Assembly (NCBI GenBank): GCA_028292435.1
Contig: JAQGMI010000022.1
Location: 1-54,578 of the forward strand
DNA from: Betaproteobacteria bacterium
Lineage (GTDB): Bacteria; Pseudomonadota; Gammaproteobacteria; Burkholderiales; SG8-41
Direction: 5' to 3'
Length of the DNA: 54,578 bases
Position 1 is the stretch's first letter, and each line of letters opens with the position of its first letter. The notes beneath the pieces were generated by a model. It was not told the origin of the DNA, did not search any database, and saw nothing but the letters and a program-made list of their open reading frames with translations. A program made the translations under genes and the position numbers. Shown here piece by piece: positions 17,746 through 26,569 of the stretch.

Positions 17746-18729
17746 ATGGAGCGAGCGGCTTTGAGCGTGCGTTGTGCGGCAACTTTTTCGACTGGCGCGC
17801 TGCTGCTGTTGACCGCATCGCTCGCGTGCGCCGCATATCCCGAAAAGCCGATCCGCATCATCGTGCCGTTCGCGCCGGGCGGCAACATCGACATCACTGC
17901 GCGCACGATTGCACCCGGCATGACTGAACTCCTGGGACAGTCCGTCATCGTCGACAACCGCGGCGGCGCCGGCGGCAAGCAAGGCACCGAGATTGCATCG
18001 AAGGCCGCGCCCGACGGATACACGTTGCTGCTCGGCTCGAGCGGCGCGCTGACGATGTCACCCGCGTTCTACAAAGTAGGCTACGATCCGCTTAAGGATT
18101 TTGCGCCGACGTCCATGGTGTCGATCGTGCCGCTCGTGCTCGATGTGCATCCTTCGATGCCGGTCCACACCATCAAGGAATTGATTGCATTCGCGCGCAA
18201 ACGCAACGGCACGCTGACGATGGCATCGGCGGGCCCCGGCAGCACGACGCATCTGACCGGCGAACTTTTTCAGCTCAATACCGGCATCAAGTTCGTGCAT
18301 ATACCGTATAAGGGCAGCGGCCAGGCGCTGATCGACGTGATCGGCGGCCAGGTCGATCTCATCTTCGATCAATTGAGCAGTTCGACGCCATTGATCAAAT
18401 CCGGAAAGCTGCGTCCGCTCGCAATTGCAACATCCCGGCGCTCCCCGTCGTTGCCCACCGTGCCGACGATGGCGGAAGCCGGCGTGCCGGCCTTCGAAGC
18501 GTCGACCTATACCGGCGTTTTTCTACCGGCAGCGGTGCCTAAAGAAATCGTGCAAAAAGTTTACGAAGCGGTCATTAAGACGCTTGCGATGCCGTCGACC
18601 CGCGACAGCTTCGAGCGCCTCGGCGCGGAAGTCATCTCGAGCACGCCGGAAGAATTTACGCGCCGCCTGCAGCGCGATCTCGCCCAGTGGACGCGGGTGC
18701 GCGACAAAACCAATATCCAGCTCGAGTAG
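17746..18729 (+). CDS. TctC/Bug-family solute-binding protein
   Basis: The 327-aa protein starts with a signal peptide (ALSVRCAATFSTGALLLLTA). It continues with YPEKPIRIIVPFAPGG, NRGGAGGKQG, APDGYTLLLG, a GPGSTTH loop and HIPYKG. I chose the ATG at 17746; the frame is open further upstream but would bury the signal peptide. It is divergent from the acyl-CoA dehydrogenase and followed three bases later by another TctC gene, so the two form a pair. In the sugar-phosphate-like loop it has GGNIDITAR where most of its neighbours have GGxxDIVGR/DIVAR, which may reflect a different ligand. Confidence 0.9.
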   Translation: MERAALSVRCAATFSTGALLLLTASLACAAYPEKPIRIIVPFAPGGNIDITARTIAPGMTELLGQSVIVDNRGGAGGKQGTEIASKAAPDGYTLLLGSSGALTMSPAFYKVGYDPLKDFAPTSMVSIVPLVLDVHPSMPVHTIKELIAFARKRNGTLTMASAGPGSTTHLTGELFQLNTGIKFVHIPYKGSGQALIDVIGGQVDLIFDQLSSSTPLIKSGKLRPLAIATSRRSPSLPTVPTMAEAGVPAFEASTYTGVFLPAAVPKEIVQKVYEAVIKTLAMPSTRDSFERLGAEVISSTPEEFTRRLQRDLAQWTRVRDKTNIQLE

Positions 18730-18732
18730 CCG

Positions 18733-19704
18733 TTGAAGATCATTGCCCGGATCGTGCTCACTGCGTGCTGTTGCCTGCTGGGCAATGCCCTTGCCGCCGA
18801 CGTTGCATTCCCGACGAAACCCGTACGCATCATCGTACCTTTCGCGCCCGGCGGCCCCACCGACATCGTCGCGCGCACGGTCGGCCAGCAACTGACCGCC
18901 GCGTTCGGCCAACCGGTCGTCATCGATAACCGCCCCGGCGCGGGCGGCGTCGTTGGCGCGGATCTCGTCGCGAAGAGTGCTGCGGACGGCTACACGTTGT
19001 TACTGTGCAGCACCGGCGCGATGGCGATCAATCCCGGCCTGCTAGCGAAAATGCCGTACGAACCGCTGCGCGATTTCGCGCCGGTCACGCTCGTCGTCAC
19101 GATTCCCTACCTGCTGCTCGTCAATCCGAATTTTTCGGCGCAGACGGTGAAGGATGTCGTTGCACTCGCGCGCGCCAAGCCCGGCCAATTGAATTACGGA
19201 TCGGCTGGCACCGGCACGACCTCGCATCTGGCGATGGAGTTGTTTCGCTCGATGGCGAATATCCAGGTGTCGCATGTGCCATATAAAGGCAGCGCGCTTG
19301 CAGCAACCGATCTCGTCGGCGGCCAACTGCAGTTGCTGTTCGATGCGCCACCCTCGTCGCTGCCGTTCGTGCGCAGCGGCCGCGTCCGCGCCATCGGCAT
19401 CTCGACGCTGCGGCGCTCGCCGCTGCTGCCCGACATGCCGACCATCAGCGAAGCCGGCGTGCCGGGTTATGAAGTGCTGACGTGGTCGGGCATCTGCGCG
19501 CCCGCCGCTACACCCCATTCTGTCCTCGCGAAGCTCAACTCGGCCATCGTCAAAGGCGTGACCAGCCAGGAATCACGCGATCGCTTCGCCGGGCTCGGCG
19601 CGGACGTCGTCGCCAATTCGTCCGCGCAGTACCGGCAGTTCATCGTCGATGAGCTGGCGAAATGGTCGCTCGTCATCAAGGACGCGGGCGTCGCCGCGCA
19701 TTAG
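18733..19704 (+). CDS. TctC/Bug-family solute-binding protein
   Basis: A 323-aa Bug-family protein whose start is a TTG at 18733, three bases after the preceding stop. The signal peptide runs through IVLTACCCLLGNALA, followed by FPTKPVRIIVPFAPGG, NRPGAGGVVG, AADGYTLLLC, a GTGTTSH loop and HVPYKG. It forms a plus-strand tandem pair with the gene at 17746. No TctA or TctB gene follows. The 190 bp after it contain a small ATGCGG/CCGCAT hairpin (19781-19796) without a T-run. Confidence 0.9.
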   Translation: MKIIARIVLTACCCLLGNALAADVAFPTKPVRIIVPFAPGGPTDIVARTVGQQLTAAFGQPVVIDNRPGAGGVVGADLVAKSAADGYTLLLCSTGAMAINPGLLAKMPYEPLRDFAPVTLVVTIPYLLLVNPNFSAQTVKDVVALARAKPGQLNYGSAGTGTTSHLAMELFRSMANIQVSHVPYKGSALAATDLVGGQLQLLFDAPPSSLPFVRSGRVRAIGISTLRRSPLLPDMPTISEAGVPGYEVLTWSGICAPAATPHSVLAKLNSAIVKGVTSQESRDRFAGLGADVVANSSAQYRQFIVDELAKWSLVIKDAGVAAH

Positions 19705-19912
19705 CGTTTCGCAGGACCGCGCGCCGCATTAAACCCCCGCCTCCACGGCTGCCCTGCACTTCATACGGATGATTCGCATGATGCGGCTTGCCGCATGAAA
19801 GCGTTCGGCTTAAGATTCGCGTAAATGCCTCAGGGAGGGGTATCTACAATGCGCAATACGCAGGCCCGCTTTTCCTTTACTCGCGCTTGCAGCCATGCAG
19901 CGGACAGTCCGA

Positions 19913-20233
19913 ATGTCTGATCCGCAGACGCCGAACATGGTTATCTGGCACCTCTCGCCGACTGTTGTGGGCGCGAGGGTGTGGACGGAAGCGCCGCGTC
20001 TGGTCATCGTCTGCGCCCGCGATGAGCTCGACGCGCGCGAGTTTGCGCTGCAGGGCTGCGCGCCATATATCGACGTCGCCGCCACCCAGATTAATTTCCT
20101 GAAGCTCGCCAATTTTTGGCGCGACGAGGCCCTGAGCAATTGCCATCGCGAACGCAGCGGCCAATGGCCTTCAGACAAGCAGGGGATACTTTTCCCGCTG
20201 CCGTTGCCGCCGGAGAAAACTGCCAAACCATGA
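19913..20233 (+). CDS. Hypothetical protein, first of a two-gene unit
   Basis: A 106-residue protein I do not recognise, starting MSDPQTPNMVIWHLSP. The first half has alternating hydrophobic stretches (RLVIVCARDEL, EFALQGCAPYIDVAAT). The end is proline/lysine-rich (LPLPPEKTAKP). An in-frame ATG at 19895 would add six residues. It is probably real because its TGA overlaps the ATG of the next gene (ATGA at 20230-20233). No signal peptide is seen. The pair sits between TctC genes, but nothing ties it to transport. Confidence 0.55.
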   Translation: MSDPQTPNMVIWHLSPTVVGARVWTEAPRLVIVCARDELDAREFALQGCAPYIDVAATQINFLKLANFWRDEALSNCHRERSGQWPSDKQGILFPLPLPPEKTAKP

Positions 20234-20535
20234 CTTATTTTGTCGAGGGCGTAACGAGGGTCGGCGTCGATGACAGTCACGTCGAACGCATCGGCGAATA
20301 CTCAAATCTTCAGGCCGCCATTGCAGCGGCAAAACAGGCCATCGACGAATCCCTGATGAGCCAGTTAAAGGACGGCATGTCGGCCGCCAGATTATTTATT
20401 CAATACCAAAGCGCCGGCCGGGTGCCGTTCATATTCAGCGATGCCGATACGACGATCAACGTCGCCGGTTTCAATCACCTGGAATTTGCAATGCGGCGGT
20501 GCGAAGCCATCTGCAAGCAAAAAACCAGTGCCTGA
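20230..20535 (+). CDS. Hypothetical protein, second of a two-gene unit
   Basis: A 101-aa protein of unknown function, MTYFVEGVTRVGVDDS at the start. It is predicted to be a small alpha/beta protein: two amphipathic helices (about 29-42, 80-95) flank a strand-like VPFIFSDADTTINVAGF. It has no membrane segment. Its start overlaps the stop of the previous small gene, which supports translation as a coupled pair. The gene ends 24 bp before the convergent TctC stop. Confidence 0.6.
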   Translation: MTYFVEGVTRVGVDDSHVERIGEYSNLQAAIAAAKQAIDESLMSQLKDGMSAARLFIQYQSAGRVPFIFSDADTTINVAGFNHLEFAMRRCEAICKQKTSA

Positions 20536-20559
20536 GCGGCGCAGTCAGACCCGGTGTGA

Positions 20560-21549
20560 TTACTCGGCCTTGGCGCCGGAATCCTTAACGACCTTCGACC
20601 ATTTCACGATTTCGGCTTTGACATAAGCGTCGAAGGCGCCGGGCTTCATGATCATCGCCTCCATGCCCGCCGCATCCAGACGCTCGCGCATCTCGGCGCG
20701 CTGCATGATGGCCGTCGCGTCCGCGTTGATTTTTGATACCAGCGCGGCCGGCATGCGCGCCGGACCGAGCACGCCGTACCAAAGTACGGACTCAAAACCA
20801 GGCAGCGCCGATTCGGCGACTGTCGGCAGGTCGGGAACCGTGCGCCACCGTTGCGACGATGTCACTGCCAGCGCACGCAACCGCCCGCTCTTCACGTGCG
20901 GCATTGCCGCGGAAATGGTGGGTATCGCGGTTTGCACCTGGCCGCCGAGCAGGTCGATCAGCGCCGGGCCCATACCCTTATACGGAACATGCGTAATGTC
21001 GATGCCGGTCAAACGCTTGATCAGTTCGAACGTCAGATGACCGGGCGAACCTGCGCCTGACGAGCCGTAGCTCAAGGCCCGCGGCTTTGCCTTTGCCAGC
21101 GCAATGAACTCCTGCAAGGTACGCGCCGCCACGGACGGATGCACGACCACGACGCCAGGCCCATAAGCGAGCGGCGCAATGGCCGTGAAATCCTGGTTGC
21201 TGTCGTACGGCAGTTTGGCAAACAAAGATGCATTGATCGTGAACGAGCTCGAGATACAGATGAGCGTATAGCCATCCGGCGCGGCTTTCGCAGTAAGGTC
21301 GGTCGCGATGATGCCGCTCGCGCCGGCGCGATTGTCCACCACAACCTGCTGACTCCAGGTCTCCGATAGCGGCGGCGTGACCAGACGCGCGACCGCATCT
21401 GCCGGGCCGCCAGCCGAAAACGGCACGACCATACGCACCGGCCGCGTTGGATACGGCTGCGTAAACGCCGAACCGGCCGCCGTAATCATGATGACGGCAA
21501 CCGCGCATCTGGCGCGGCAGCACGAAATACGCAGTCGGGTGTCGTTCAC
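20560..21549 (-). CDS. TctC/Bug-family solute-binding protein
   Basis: This 329-aa protein begins with GTG (21549). A signal peptide (CAVAVIMITAAGSAFTQ) is followed by YPTRPVRMVVPFSAGG, NRAGASGIIA, APDGYTLICI, YGSSGAGSPGH and HVPYKG. It is in the same orientation as the enoyl-CoA hydratase gene at 21556, only six bases away, and the glutathione S-transferase at 22381. These three probably form an operon. This is the seventh and last TctC protein in the window. Confidence 0.9.
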   Translation of the reverse strand: MNDTRLRISCCRARCAVAVIMITAAGSAFTQPYPTRPVRMVVPFSAGGPADAVARLVTPPLSETWSQQVVVDNRAGASGIIATDLTAKAAPDGYTLICISSSFTINASLFAKLPYDSNQDFTAIAPLAYGPGVVVVHPSVAARTLQEFIALAKAKPRALSYGSSGAGSPGHLTFELIKRLTGIDITHVPYKGMGPALIDLLGGQVQTAIPTISAAMPHVKSGRLRALAVTSSQRWRTVPDLPTVAESALPGFESVLWYGVLGPARMPAALVSKINADATAIMQRAEMRERLDAAGMEAMIMKPGAFDAYVKAEIVKWSKVVKDSGAKAE

Positions 21550-21555
21550 GACCGC

Positions 21556-22350
21556 TTACCTGCCCTTGTAAATGCCCGGGCGTTTTTCCTTGTACGCGTT
21601 GATCGCCTCGCGATAATCCTCGGTGGTCTGGACGATGGTCATCTGCGAAGCAATCAGTTCGAGGCTCGTGCGCAGATCGCAGGTCAGCGATTGATATACC
21701 GTGCGCTTGATGATGCTGACTGCCACCGGCGGCATCGCAACAATTTTTCGCGCATACGCATACGCCGATTCCATGAATTTGTCGTCATCGTAGACCTGAT
21801 TCACGAGGCCGATGCGCAGCGCCTCTTCCGCGCCGACGAACTCGCCGGTCATCAGCATTTCGAGTGCGCGCGCGACGCCGACGATGCGCGGCAGATAGTA
21901 GCAACCGCCATTGCCGGGAATCAGGCCGACTCGCACATACGCCTCGGCAAACCTCGCCGAACGCGCCGCAAGCCGGATGTCGCACATCAGCGCCATGTCC
22001 ATGCCGGCGCCGGCGGCCGCGCCGTTGACCGCGGCGATGATCGGTTTGTCGATCTGCGGAATCGTCAGCGCGACCGAATGCGTCGTCTTGCCGAAGCGCT
22101 GCTTGCGTTCGAGGACTGTCGGTTGCTCTCCCTCAAGCTGATGCGAGCGTCGCCCGAGATCGCCGCCCGAACAAAACGCATCGCCGGCGCCGGTAACGAC
22201 GATCACACGCACTTCCAGATCCGCCTGCGCGTCGAGCAGCGCCTGCCGCCAGAGCGCGAGCATGCCGTCGGTAAACGCATTTTTCTTTTCCGGACGATTC
22301 AGCAAAAGCGTGGCAATGTGGTCCTTTACGCTGTATTCAAGATCGCTCAT
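21556..22350 (-). CDS. Enoyl-CoA hydratase/isomerase family protein
   Basis: The 264-aa crotonase-fold protein hydrates or isomerises an enoyl-CoA. Oxyanion-hole segments are visible as GDAFCSGGDL and NGAAAGAGMDMAL. The region AEAYVRVGLIPGNGGCYYLPR contains the glutamate/glycine positions that often carry catalysis in this superfamily. There is no signal peptide. Located between a glutathione S-transferase and a TctC protein, it could act downstream of the acyl-CoA dehydrogenase at 16493, though these are separate transcription units. Confidence 0.9.
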   Translation of the reverse strand: MSDLEYSVKDHIATLLLNRPEKKNAFTDGMLALWRQALLDAQADLEVRVIVVTGAGDAFCSGGDLGRRSHQLEGEQPTVLERKQRFGKTTHSVALTIPQIDKPIIAAVNGAAAGAGMDMALMCDIRLAARSARFAEAYVRVGLIPGNGGCYYLPRIVGVARALEMLMTGEFVGAEEALRIGLVNQVYDDDKFMESAYAYARKIVAMPPVAVSIIKRTVYQSLTCDLRTSLELIASQMTIVQTTEDYREAINAYKEKRPGIYKGR

Positions 22351-22380
22351 TGCGGCTCCATGGTTGTTGTCGGTTTCCCG

Positions 22381-22992
22381 TTATACCGCTGGCTTGCTCA
22401 CGACGAACGATTCGCGCACTGCCAGCCGTTCAAACCGTTTCTTCAAGGCCGGATGTTCCGCACGCCAATCCGTGTCGCTCAATACGTGATCAAGATACCC
22501 GAGCGCAAACCCCGCCGCGATGTCCGCCAGCGAAAAGCTGCCGCCGTGACAAAAATCGCGGGTGCCCAGATCGCGCTCCATGGCCGCGAGACCGCGTTGT
22601 ATTTTCTGGCGCTGCTTCGCATACCAGGCAGCCGGCTTGCGCTGCGCTTCCGTCTCGCGCAAGTCGTGCGAGACCAGCACCGTCGCATCGGCAATGCCGT
22701 CACCGAGCGCTTCCCAGCGCTTGACCTCGATGCGGTCTTCGAACGACGCCGGAATCAACCGCGGCTCGGGGACGAGTCCTTCGAGATATTCGACTATCAC
22801 CACCGAGTCGTAGACCGTCCGTCCGTCATCGCGCACGAGCACCGGAATCTTGCCGAGCGGATTGTATTGCGCGACCCGCGAGTCGGGATTCGACGGCCGG
22901 TCGATGATGAATTCATAGTTGATTCGCTTTTCCGCGAGAACGATGCGGACTTTGCGCACGTACGGACTGCCGGGCGAGCCTAACAACTTCAT
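22381..22992 (-). CDS. Glutathione S-transferase family protein
   Basis: A 203-aa protein with an N-terminal thioredoxin-fold domain (MKLLGSPGSPYVRKVRIVL) that includes the usual glutathione-contacting acidic-Ser pair in YDSVVIVEYLE. An all-helical C-terminal domain (FSLADIAAGFALGYLDH) completes the typical two-domain architecture. The ATG at 22992 matches the usual GST start; a further in-frame start at 23004 is less likely. It is upstream of the enoyl-CoA hydratase with 30 bp between them. Substrate unknown; detoxification or ring-cleavage isomerisation are common roles in such contexts. Confidence 0.88.
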   Translation of the reverse strand: MKLLGSPGSPYVRKVRIVLAEKRINYEFIIDRPSNPDSRVAQYNPLGKIPVLVRDDGRTVYDSVVIVEYLEGLVPEPRLIPASFEDRIEVKRWEALGDGIADATVLVSHDLRETEAQRKPAAWYAKQRQKIQRGLAAMERDLGTRDFCHGGSFSLADIAAGFALGYLDHVLSDTDWRAEHPALKKRFERLAVRESFVVSKPAV

Positions 22993-23181
22993 GGATGTCC
23001 TCAACGGGAAATATGCGAGGCGCGTATTTTCTCATGAGTTGCGGCAATACAATGCCAGGCCGGATATGGCTGCACACTTGGCGTGGCGTTTTTCGGTGCG
23101 TGCCGATACGTTTGCACGCGCCGGACGACAGACAGCACAAGCGCCGGCGTCGCGAGTTTTCCCCGCGAAATTTCCCATCCG

Positions 23182-23205
23182 AAAAAAAAGCCGCCTGCCG
23201 GCGGC
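23182..23205 (-). terminator. Intrinsic terminator downstream of DUF2934 gene
   Basis: On the minus strand GCCGCC-GGCA-GGCGGC forms a six-pair GC-rich hairpin immediately followed by eight U residues. It lies 22 bp after the stop of the DUF2934/DUF3606 gene and before the promoter region of the glutathione S-transferase operon. It therefore separates the two transcription units. Confidence 0.88.
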
Positions 23206-23227
23206 AGAAACCTCGAGCTGCTCTGTT

Positions 23228-23731
23228 TCAGCGTCCGCCCGGGTCCTGTAGAAATTTTTCGACTTCAGACGAAACCGGCCCGACTCGCTGGATCGCGACC
23301 CGCAGGCGCTCGGGCGAAACCTGCAATCGTTCGGCCCACTGCTCGACTTCGTCCGGCTGGATGTCCTCTTCTACGTAGCCGCGCGCCTTGAGGTCGTCGT
23401 CGCCTTTAGGTGCTGACTCGGCAGCGAGCGCTTTCTCCGCCGCCAGCCAGTCATCGACCTGCTGGTCGCCGGTGAAGCCGCGTTGTTCGGCGCGATAGTA
23501 CGCAGCAACCGCGATATATTCGCGCTCGGGCGAGTTGACGTTCGCCGATGCCGCCGGGTCGGCGGCATTGCCCGTTTCGGTATTCGTGTGATCGGACGCT
23601 TCAGTTTCGGACGGCGCGGATCGGGAGGGCGCAGCTTGAGTTGACTGAGCCGCTGCCGGTTGAGGCGACGCGGGTCGAGACGGCGCCGGCACGCGAGCAC
23701 CGCGTCTGCCGCCGTTTCCTTTAACGGCCAT
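23228..23731 (-). CDS. DUF2934 and DUF3606 domain protein
   Basis: This 167-aa protein has three parts. An N-terminal low-complexity Pro/Ala/Ser-rich tail covers about residues 1-65. A DUF2934-like segment has REYIAVAAYYRAEQRGFTGD followed by QVDDWLAAEKAL (about 70-100). A DUF3606-like helical end has QVSPERLRVAIQRVGP. Both domains are common in small proteins of Burkholderiales and alpha-proteobacteria near stress and DNA-ligase or polyhydroxyalkanoate genes; their function is unknown. Shine-Dalgarno GGAG lies seven bases before the ATG. A strong terminator follows. It is the last member of the stress-type cluster from 27589. Confidence 0.8.
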   Translation of the reverse strand: MAVKGNGGRRGARVPAPSRPASPQPAAAQSTQAAPSRSAPSETEASDHTNTETGNAADPAASANVNSPEREYIAVAAYYRAEQRGFTGDQQVDDWLAAEKALAAESAPKGDDDLKARGYVEEDIQPDEVEQWAERLQVSPERLRVAIQRVGPVSSEVEKFLQDPGGR

Positions 23732-23875
23732 ACATAATCTCCATTCAGTTTAATGAGACTCAACATTAAACCGTCGAATCGTGCATCCGCAGTAAGTACA
23801 ACGCGCTAATCGATGACGGCCTGCGCCGACACAAGGAGCCGCTTGGGCAACGCGATAACGCGGCTCACGCTGAAT

Positions 23876-24370
23876 TCAGCGTATGCCCGAATTGCCATCC
23901 GGCCCCTGCGTCTGCCCGCGGTGGACTTCGCCGCGCCATGCGCCGGTTTCGGCCGGTGCTGACTCGACGAACGCCTTGAACCGCTGCAGGTCGCCCTTGA
24001 CGCGGCGATCGGCAACACCCATTGCATCCCCAGCTTTCTCGAGAGCGCCTTCGGGGTCGTATTCCATCACCAGCTTCACTTCCGTCTGACCGGCGCCCAC
24101 TTCGCGGAATTCGATTTTGCCGCCATTGCGTCGGCCTGAAATGCTGCGCCACACGATCCGTTCGTCCGGTACCTGATCGATGATCTCGGCTTGCCAACTG
24201 ACTTCCCTGCCGCCGATCTCGGCATGCCACTCCTGATGCGTGTCGTCAATTTGACGCACCGACTTCACGCCTTCCATGAAGCGCGGAAATTCTTCGGACT
24301 GCGTCCACTGGTTGTAGACCATGCGGATCGGCCGGTTGACGATCTCGCTGTGCTCAATGCGTTGTTCCAT
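23876..24370 (-). CDS. SRPBCC (polyketide cyclase/dehydrase-like) protein
   Basis: A 164-aa START/Bet v1-fold protein with the family opening EHSEIVNRPIRMVYNQWTQ and EEFPRFMEGVKSVRQIDDT. A long C-terminal helix (DRRVKGDLQRFKAFVES) follows, then a flexible tail rich in Gly/Arg. These proteins bind hydrophobic ligands; bacterial versions in such clusters are mostly uncharacterised. It has a clear Shine-Dalgarno (GAGGAG). Two paralogues are encoded at 25020 and 26570, so this cluster holds three related binding-fold proteins. Confidence 0.85.
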   Translation of the reverse strand: MEQRIEHSEIVNRPIRMVYNQWTQSEEFPRFMEGVKSVRQIDDTHQEWHAEIGGREVSWQAEIIDQVPDERIVWRSISGRRNGGKIEFREVGAGQTEVKLVMEYDPEGALEKAGDAMGVADRRVKGDLQRFKAFVESAPAETGAWRGEVHRGQTQGPDGNSGIR

Positions 24371-24433
24371 GTTGCTGCTCCTCGAAGTGGCTTGTCGTGA
24401 ATGGAGGTCGCGGTCGCGGCGGAGGCCAGTCGC

Positions 24434-24916
24434 TCAGGCCGCGCTCATGCCCATCGGCGCGTGATTGCCGAGCGTTTTACGCAGATAGCGAAACACGAGC
24501 AGCTTGTCGAGCTTCGAAAGCCCGACGCCGATTTCGACTTCGCGACCATGCGACCTGATCATCAGGCGCTTGCCGTCATCCGACCATACCGGCTTCGCCC
24601 AGTAACGCTGAAAGTTATAACGCTCGCGCAGTTCGCGCCGGCGCACCGCGATTTCAACTGTCTGCACTTTGAGCGCCACCACTTCCTCGTCATCGCGATG
24701 GCGCTCGATTTCAATCCAGTAATGAATGACCGCGCCGACCGCGGCCACTGAAAATGCCAGCACAGGCCATGCGCCAGCCGCCAAAAACAGCGCGCCTACC
24801 ATGAGTACCGCAATCGAAGTGACGGCACATAACGACGCGCGCTGCGCCGCTGAACTCGAATATTGGCGCACGATCGAGAAACCGGGCGTCGTCGATTCTT
24901 CGAGATGCAGCACCAT
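24434..24916 (-). CDS. DUF2244 membrane protein
   Basis: The 160-aa protein matches DUF2244. Two adjacent hydrophobic helices (about residues 27-65: AVTSIAVLMVGALFLAAG and PVLAFSVAAVGAVIHYW) are followed by a soluble region with LKVQTVEIAVRRRELRE and a C-terminal EIGVGLSKLDKLLVFRYLRK. It is probably anchored in the inner membrane. The ATG at 24916 is preferred; a GTG at 24979 would add 21 residues without family-like features. Function unknown. It lies between two SRPBCC genes in the stress-type cluster. Confidence 0.78.
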   Translation of the reverse strand: MVLHLEESTTPGFSIVRQYSSSAAQRASLCAVTSIAVLMVGALFLAAGAWPVLAFSVAAVGAVIHYWIEIERHRDDEEVVALKVQTVEIAVRRRELRERYNFQRYWAKPVWSDDGKRLMIRSHGREVEIGVGLSKLDKLLVFRYLRKTLGNHAPMGMSAA

Positions 24917-25019
24917 GCCGCCGTTAATAACCGGAACTCGGCCGCACGACGCTAGCGAGTTTTCAGTCACGGATTTCACCGGCGCCGAGTTCCGCTCGCG
25001 GCAAGGTTAATCATTTGTT

Positions 25020-25373
25020 TCATATTTGTTTCATATCCGGCGCGGGTTTTCTCGCGCCATCAGACAATTCGAATTCCATATCGAGCGTCACCACGGTGCG
25101 TTGCAGCCCCTGCGCTTCAAACTCGATATGGCCCGACTGCTTCGGTTGCCCCGTATTGCGCCACGCGATCCGACGTTCGGGTATGTGCTCGACGATTTCA
25201 GTCTCCCACCATATATTGCCTGCCGCCGCCCGCCATTGCAGGTGCGTCTGGCTTGTGCGCACCACGGCAACGAGGCCTTCAACGAATCTCGATAAATCTT
25301 CGAACCGGTCCCAGCGCGCGTAAACCGCCTGGACCGGTTCGTCGACCACTTCGCTGTGCGTGATGCGTTCCAA
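25020..25373 (-). CDS. SRPBCC protein, short C-terminus
   Basis: A 117-aa SRPBCC-fold protein beginning at TTG 25373 (MERITHSEVVDEPVQ), aligned with the start of its paralogue at 24370. It keeps the ligand-cavity strands (HLQWRAAAGNIWWETEIVEH, RRIAWRNT) but stops before the usual C-terminal helix. Its last codons lie in an exact 11-bp tandem duplication (25013-25034) that introduces a stop. Without the duplication the frame would run about ten residues further. It follows the alcohol dehydrogenase gene by eight bases, so it is co-transcribed. Confidence 0.75.
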   Translation of the reverse strand: MERITHSEVVDEPVQAVYARWDRFEDLSRFVEGLVAVVRTSQTHLQWRAAAGNIWWETEIVEHIPERRIAWRNTGQPKQSGHIEFEAQGLQRTVVTLDMEFELSDGARKPAPDMKQI

Positions 25374-25381
25374 GCTGCTGG

Positions 25382-26557
25382 CTAAGCCGTTGTGAGCACG
25401 ACCTTGGTGCAGGCGTCGGCCTTGTGCAGAAACATGTCGTAGCCCTGCGGTGCATCATCCAGGTTCAGGTGATGTGAAATCACGAAACTCGGATCGATGT
25501 CGCCTTTTTCGATGCGCTCGAGCAAAGGCTTCAGATAGCGGTGAACGTGGCACTGGCCGGAGCGCAAAGTCAGGCTGCGATTCATCAGCGAGCCCATCGG
25601 AAATTTGTCGATGAAGCCGCCATAAACGCCGATCACCGACACGGTGCCGCCGTTGCGGCAGGCGCGGATCGCCTGTCGCAGCGCAAAAGCGCGGTCGGTC
25701 TCCAGCATCAGCGCCTGCTTCATCCGGTCATAGCCGTACATCGGCCCCGGCATGTGGGCTTCGGTGCCGACCGCATCGATACAACCATCCGGCCCGACGC
25801 CGCCAGTCATATCCTTGAGCGCTGCCAACACTTCCTGCTCTTCATAATTAATCACATCGGTCGCACCGGCTCGCTGTTCCGCCATCGCGAGACGTTCGGG
25901 AACGCGGTCGATCGCAATCACGCGTTCGGCGCCGAGCAGCTTGGCGCTCGCAATCGCGAACTGCCCGACCGGTCCGCAACCCCACACCGCAATCGTGTCG
26001 CCGGGTTTGATATCGCACATTTCGGCGCCCATGTAGCCCGTCGGCAGAATGTCCGAAAGGAAAAGTACCTTGTCGTCTGATAAACCGTCAGGCACTTTCA
26101 ACGGGCCCACGTCGGCGAACGGCACGCGTGCATATTCGGCCTGGCCACCGGCGAAACCGCCAAGCATGTGCGAATAGCCGAAGAGGCCGGCAGGCGAATA
26201 ACCCATGAATTTTTCCGCCATCCATGCATTGGGGTTCGAGTTTTCGCACAGCGAATACGCCTGCGCCCGGCACGCGCCGCACGCGCCGCATGCAATCGGA
26301 AACGGCACGACGACGCGGTCGCCGACCTTGATGTTGTGCACGTCCTTGCCGACTTCGACAATCTCGCCCATGAACTCGTGGCCGAGAATGTCGCCTTTTT
26401 CCATCGTCGGGATAAATCCATTGTAAAGATGCAGGTCGGAGCCGCAGATCGCGGTCGAGGTAATCTTTACGATCGCGTCACGCGAACTCAAAATCTTCGG
26501 ATCCGGCACGTCCTGAACCCGCATGTCGTGCTTGCCATGCCAGCAATTCGCCTTCAT
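25382..26557 (-). CDS. Zinc-dependent alcohol dehydrogenase (formaldehyde dehydrogenase-like)
   Basis: The 391-aa protein is a medium-chain zinc dehydrogenase. Catalytic zinc ligands are in ICGSDLH and GHEFMGE. A structural-zinc-type cysteine cluster appears as [15 protein letters not shown], and the NAD-binding Rossmann loop as [11 protein letters not shown]. It resembles the glutathione-independent formaldehyde dehydrogenase subgroup and probably oxidises an aldehyde or alcohol with NAD. It lies between SRPBCC genes in a cluster commonly linked to general stress. The ATG at 26557 follows the upstream SRPBCC gene by 12 bp. Confidence 0.9.
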   Translation of the reverse strand: MKANCWHGKHDMRVQDVPDPKILSSRDAIVKITSTAICGSDLHLYNGFIPTMEKGDILGHEFMGEIVEVGKDVHNIKVGDRVVVPFPIACGACGACRAQAYSLCENSNPNAWMAEKFMGYSPAGLFGYSHMLGGFAGGQAEYARVPFADVGPLKVPDGLSDDKVLFLSDILPTGYMGAEMCDIKPGDTIAVWGCGPVGQFAIASAKLLGAERVIAIDRVPERLAMAEQRAGATDVINYEEQEVLAALKDMTGGVGPDGCIDAVGTEAHMPGPMYGYDRMKQALMLETDRAFALRQAIRACRNGGTVSVIGVYGGFIDKFPMGSLMNRSLTLRSGQCHVHRYLKPLLERIEKGDIDPSFVISHHLNLDDAPQGYDMFLHKADACTKVVLTTA

Positions 26558-26569
26558 AAATGCATCCTC

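Noticed and set aside
10088..23000. Complete tripartite tricarboxylate transporter
   Set aside because: Only binding-protein genes are found; no TctA (about 500 aa, many membrane helices) or TctB frame exists in the region.
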